Of a DNA stretch of 64,000 nucleotides, positions 62,805 through 64,000 are shown piece after piece. Origin of the DNA: Flavobacterium defluvii. GTDB taxonomy: Bacteria > Bacteroidota > Bacteroidia > Flavobacteriales > Flavobacteriaceae. The stretch covers positions 1-64,000 of the forward strand of contig NZ_FQWC01000014.1 of assembly GCF_900129555.1 (NCBI RefSeq), read 5' to 3'. Each line of letters opens with the position of its first letter. Positions within the stretch are counted from its first letter, which is position 1. The notes beneath the pieces were generated by a model, which saw nothing but the letters and a program-made list of their open reading frames with translations, had not been told where the DNA came from and did no database searches. The position numbers and the translations under genes are program-made.

Positions 62805-64000
62805 TTCAAAACAGTTTTGGGTTCTTGCTCTAAAATGATACCTCCATATATTTCCGGAACAGTTTCGTTTTCTATAGTTGCATTATAGATATGGTTCATA
62901 AAAATAGACCCAGCCTGATTGGCCACAAATTGTTTGGTATAAACAGAACCTGAAACTTTTCCTTTTATTTCAAGATTGCCATTACAATAAACTTGTCCTT
63001 TAATTCTGGAATCTTTTTCTAATACAATTTGTGTTTGAAAGTCAGATGTTTCTTTTGTCTGGATATAAGTTACACATCCTCTAAAAATGCTCCCTTCACC
63101 TACAAAAATTTGATTTTCTGATAAGGTATTTGAAGTAGTATTATCAGTAACGCTATTTTTATTGTCCTGAAATAAAAGTAAAGCAGATGGATAGCTGAAA
63201 TTGCATTTTTTGCCTAGAATAATTTTTTTAGAAGCAATAGCTTGAAAATTACCAATCGTTTCATCTTCAACTTCAATGATAGGGGCAATTAGAATTATGT
63301 CATTTAATAAAGCTGTTTTCCGAATTTTAATAGCTGTTTCTGATTTAATAATAATATTTCCTGAAATGGTCTTATTTTCTAATGTAATTGCATTTTGAGA
63401 ATAGAAACCTTTTGTTTTTTCTTTAAATGAGTTTGTAATTCTTGCTGCAGAATTTAAATTAATAAAATCGGTCTGATTTTCTATTTTATAATCCTTAAGA
63501 TAAAAATTCACAGCATCAAGGAAATTTTTTTCAGGTTTTGGAAGCTCAGAAGTACTTTTTTCAATCTGTCCATAAATTAATTGTGTGCCGTAATAGCTGT
63601 TTCCAGCAATATAACCGGAGTTTACACCTTGCGTTGGTAAATAGGCTATCCCTTTAATTTTGGTGCTTCCTACAACTGTCAAAGCATTGTGTGTTTCTTG
63701 CAAAAATAGAGTAGGAGACTTGTCTGCTATAATAAGTGATCCTATTATGGCGGTTTTGATAAATTTCTTTTTACGGAATTGAGTTGTCACAATTCCTTTT
63801 TGAAATACTCCCCATTGTGATAAATGGGTTTTTATCATTTGATTTTCCTTTTGCAGAAAATCAATTTTAGTTGTATCAGTATTTAATTCTTTTTGTTCTA
63901 ATAAGTATTGGATGCCGTTATCGGAGATTTGGATGTTTTCAATCGCACCTTTTGACTGCTCTTTCATATAAATAAAAGTATAGGCATATAAAACCAGACC
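62792..64000 (-). CDS. Membrane-anchored beta-solenoid-like protein (5' partial)
   Basis: The frame is open to the window end: 11 codons (GLVLYAYTFIY) precede the ATG at 63967 without a stop, and they look like the end of a transmembrane helix. The true start is therefore outside, and the ATG at 63967 is probably internal. The soluble part of about 390 residues is rich in short beta strands with repeated I/V-x-G-x-I patterns (KISGNIIIKSET, KGQVYCNGNLEIKGKVSGSVYTK), like a polymer-forming bactofilin-type or solenoid protein. No catalytic motif. First visible gene of the pseudopilin operon. Confidence 0.75.
   Translation of the reverse strand, partial: GLVLYAYTFIYMKEQSKGAIENIQISDNGIQYLLEQKELNTDTTKIDFLQKENQMIKTHLSQWGVFQKGIVTTQFRKKKFIKTAIIGSLIIADKSPTLFLQETHNALTVVGSTKIKGIAYLPTQGVNSGYIAGNSYYGTQLIYGQIEKSTSELPKPEKNFLDAVNFYLKDYKIENQTDFINLNSAARITNSFKEKTKGFYSQNAITLENKTISGNIIIKSETAIKIRKTALLNDIILIAPIIEVEDETIGNFQAIASKKIILGKKCNFSYPSALLLFQDNKNSVTDNTTSNTLSENQIFVGEGSIFRGCVTYIQTKETSDFQTQIVLEKDSRIKGQVYCNGNLEIKGKVSGSVYTKQFVANQAGSIFMNHIYNATIENETVPEIYGGIILEQEPKTVLKWLY

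Overview
This window looks like a Flavobacterium-type chromosome (Bacteroidota). It is AT-rich and has SusC/SusD pairs, a hybrid two-component regulator, many Sec or lipoprotein-secreted glycosidases, one candidate promoter of the TTTG-N17-TAnnTTTG type, and few Shine-Dalgarno sites. Species cannot be fixed from the sequence alone.

From about 0.3 to 52 kb the window is essentially one very large glycan-utilisation region in several blocks. Block A (290-17568): a minus-strand hybrid two-component system (HTCS) divergent from a SusC/SusD pair, then a clan GH-A (GH5-like) lipoprotein, a GH43-like propeller, a GH2 enzyme, two further GH43 enzymes and an exported aldose 1-epimerase. Block B (17761-24039): a GH29 fucosidase, a NagB-PIG-L fusion for amino-sugar catabolism, and a LytS/LytTR-type two-component pair. 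Block C (24161-32697): GH92 alpha-mannosidase, sodium:solute symporter, GH130 phosphorylase, CBM9-like protein, GHL10-like TIM-barrel lipoprotein and a glycosylasparaginase. Block D (32841-44837): GH2 beta-galactosidase type, GH20 hexosaminidase, GH29, second GH92 and a GH3 with PA14 insert. Block E (45100-52114): second SusC/SusD pair, a BNR sialidase-like lipoprotein and an M28 peptidase.

Read together, the enzymes match stepwise removal of fucose, galactose, N-acetylglucosamine and mannose from asparagine-linked glycans: GH92, GH20, GH2, GH29, then GH130 for Man-beta-1,4-GlcNAc, glycosylasparaginase for GlcNAc-Asn, and NagB for GlcN-6-P. No recognisable GH18, GH85 or PNGase is present; the GHL10-like protein is a candidate for an unassigned step. 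The GH43/GH5/GH2 set in block A suggests plant-type or arabinose-containing substrates as well.

From 52.2 kb to the end the gene strand switches to minus and the theme changes. Two large YD/RHS-repeat proteins lie there. One is split by a single in-frame TAA; the other ends in a DUF4329-like C-terminal domain followed 10 nt later by an NTF2-fold immunity-type lipoprotein. Beyond it lies a second, broken toxin-tip fragment directly followed by another small lipoprotein, which looks like an orphan tip/immunity module. The last 3 kb carries an overlapping operon for a PilC/GspF-like protein, two pseudopilin-like proteins and the C-terminal part of a membrane-anchored protein that runs off the window.

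Many gaps between genes hold long imperfect inverted repeats, some forming clear terminators and others resembling dispersed intergenic repeat families. I saw no tRNA, rRNA, CRISPR array, transposase or integrase.
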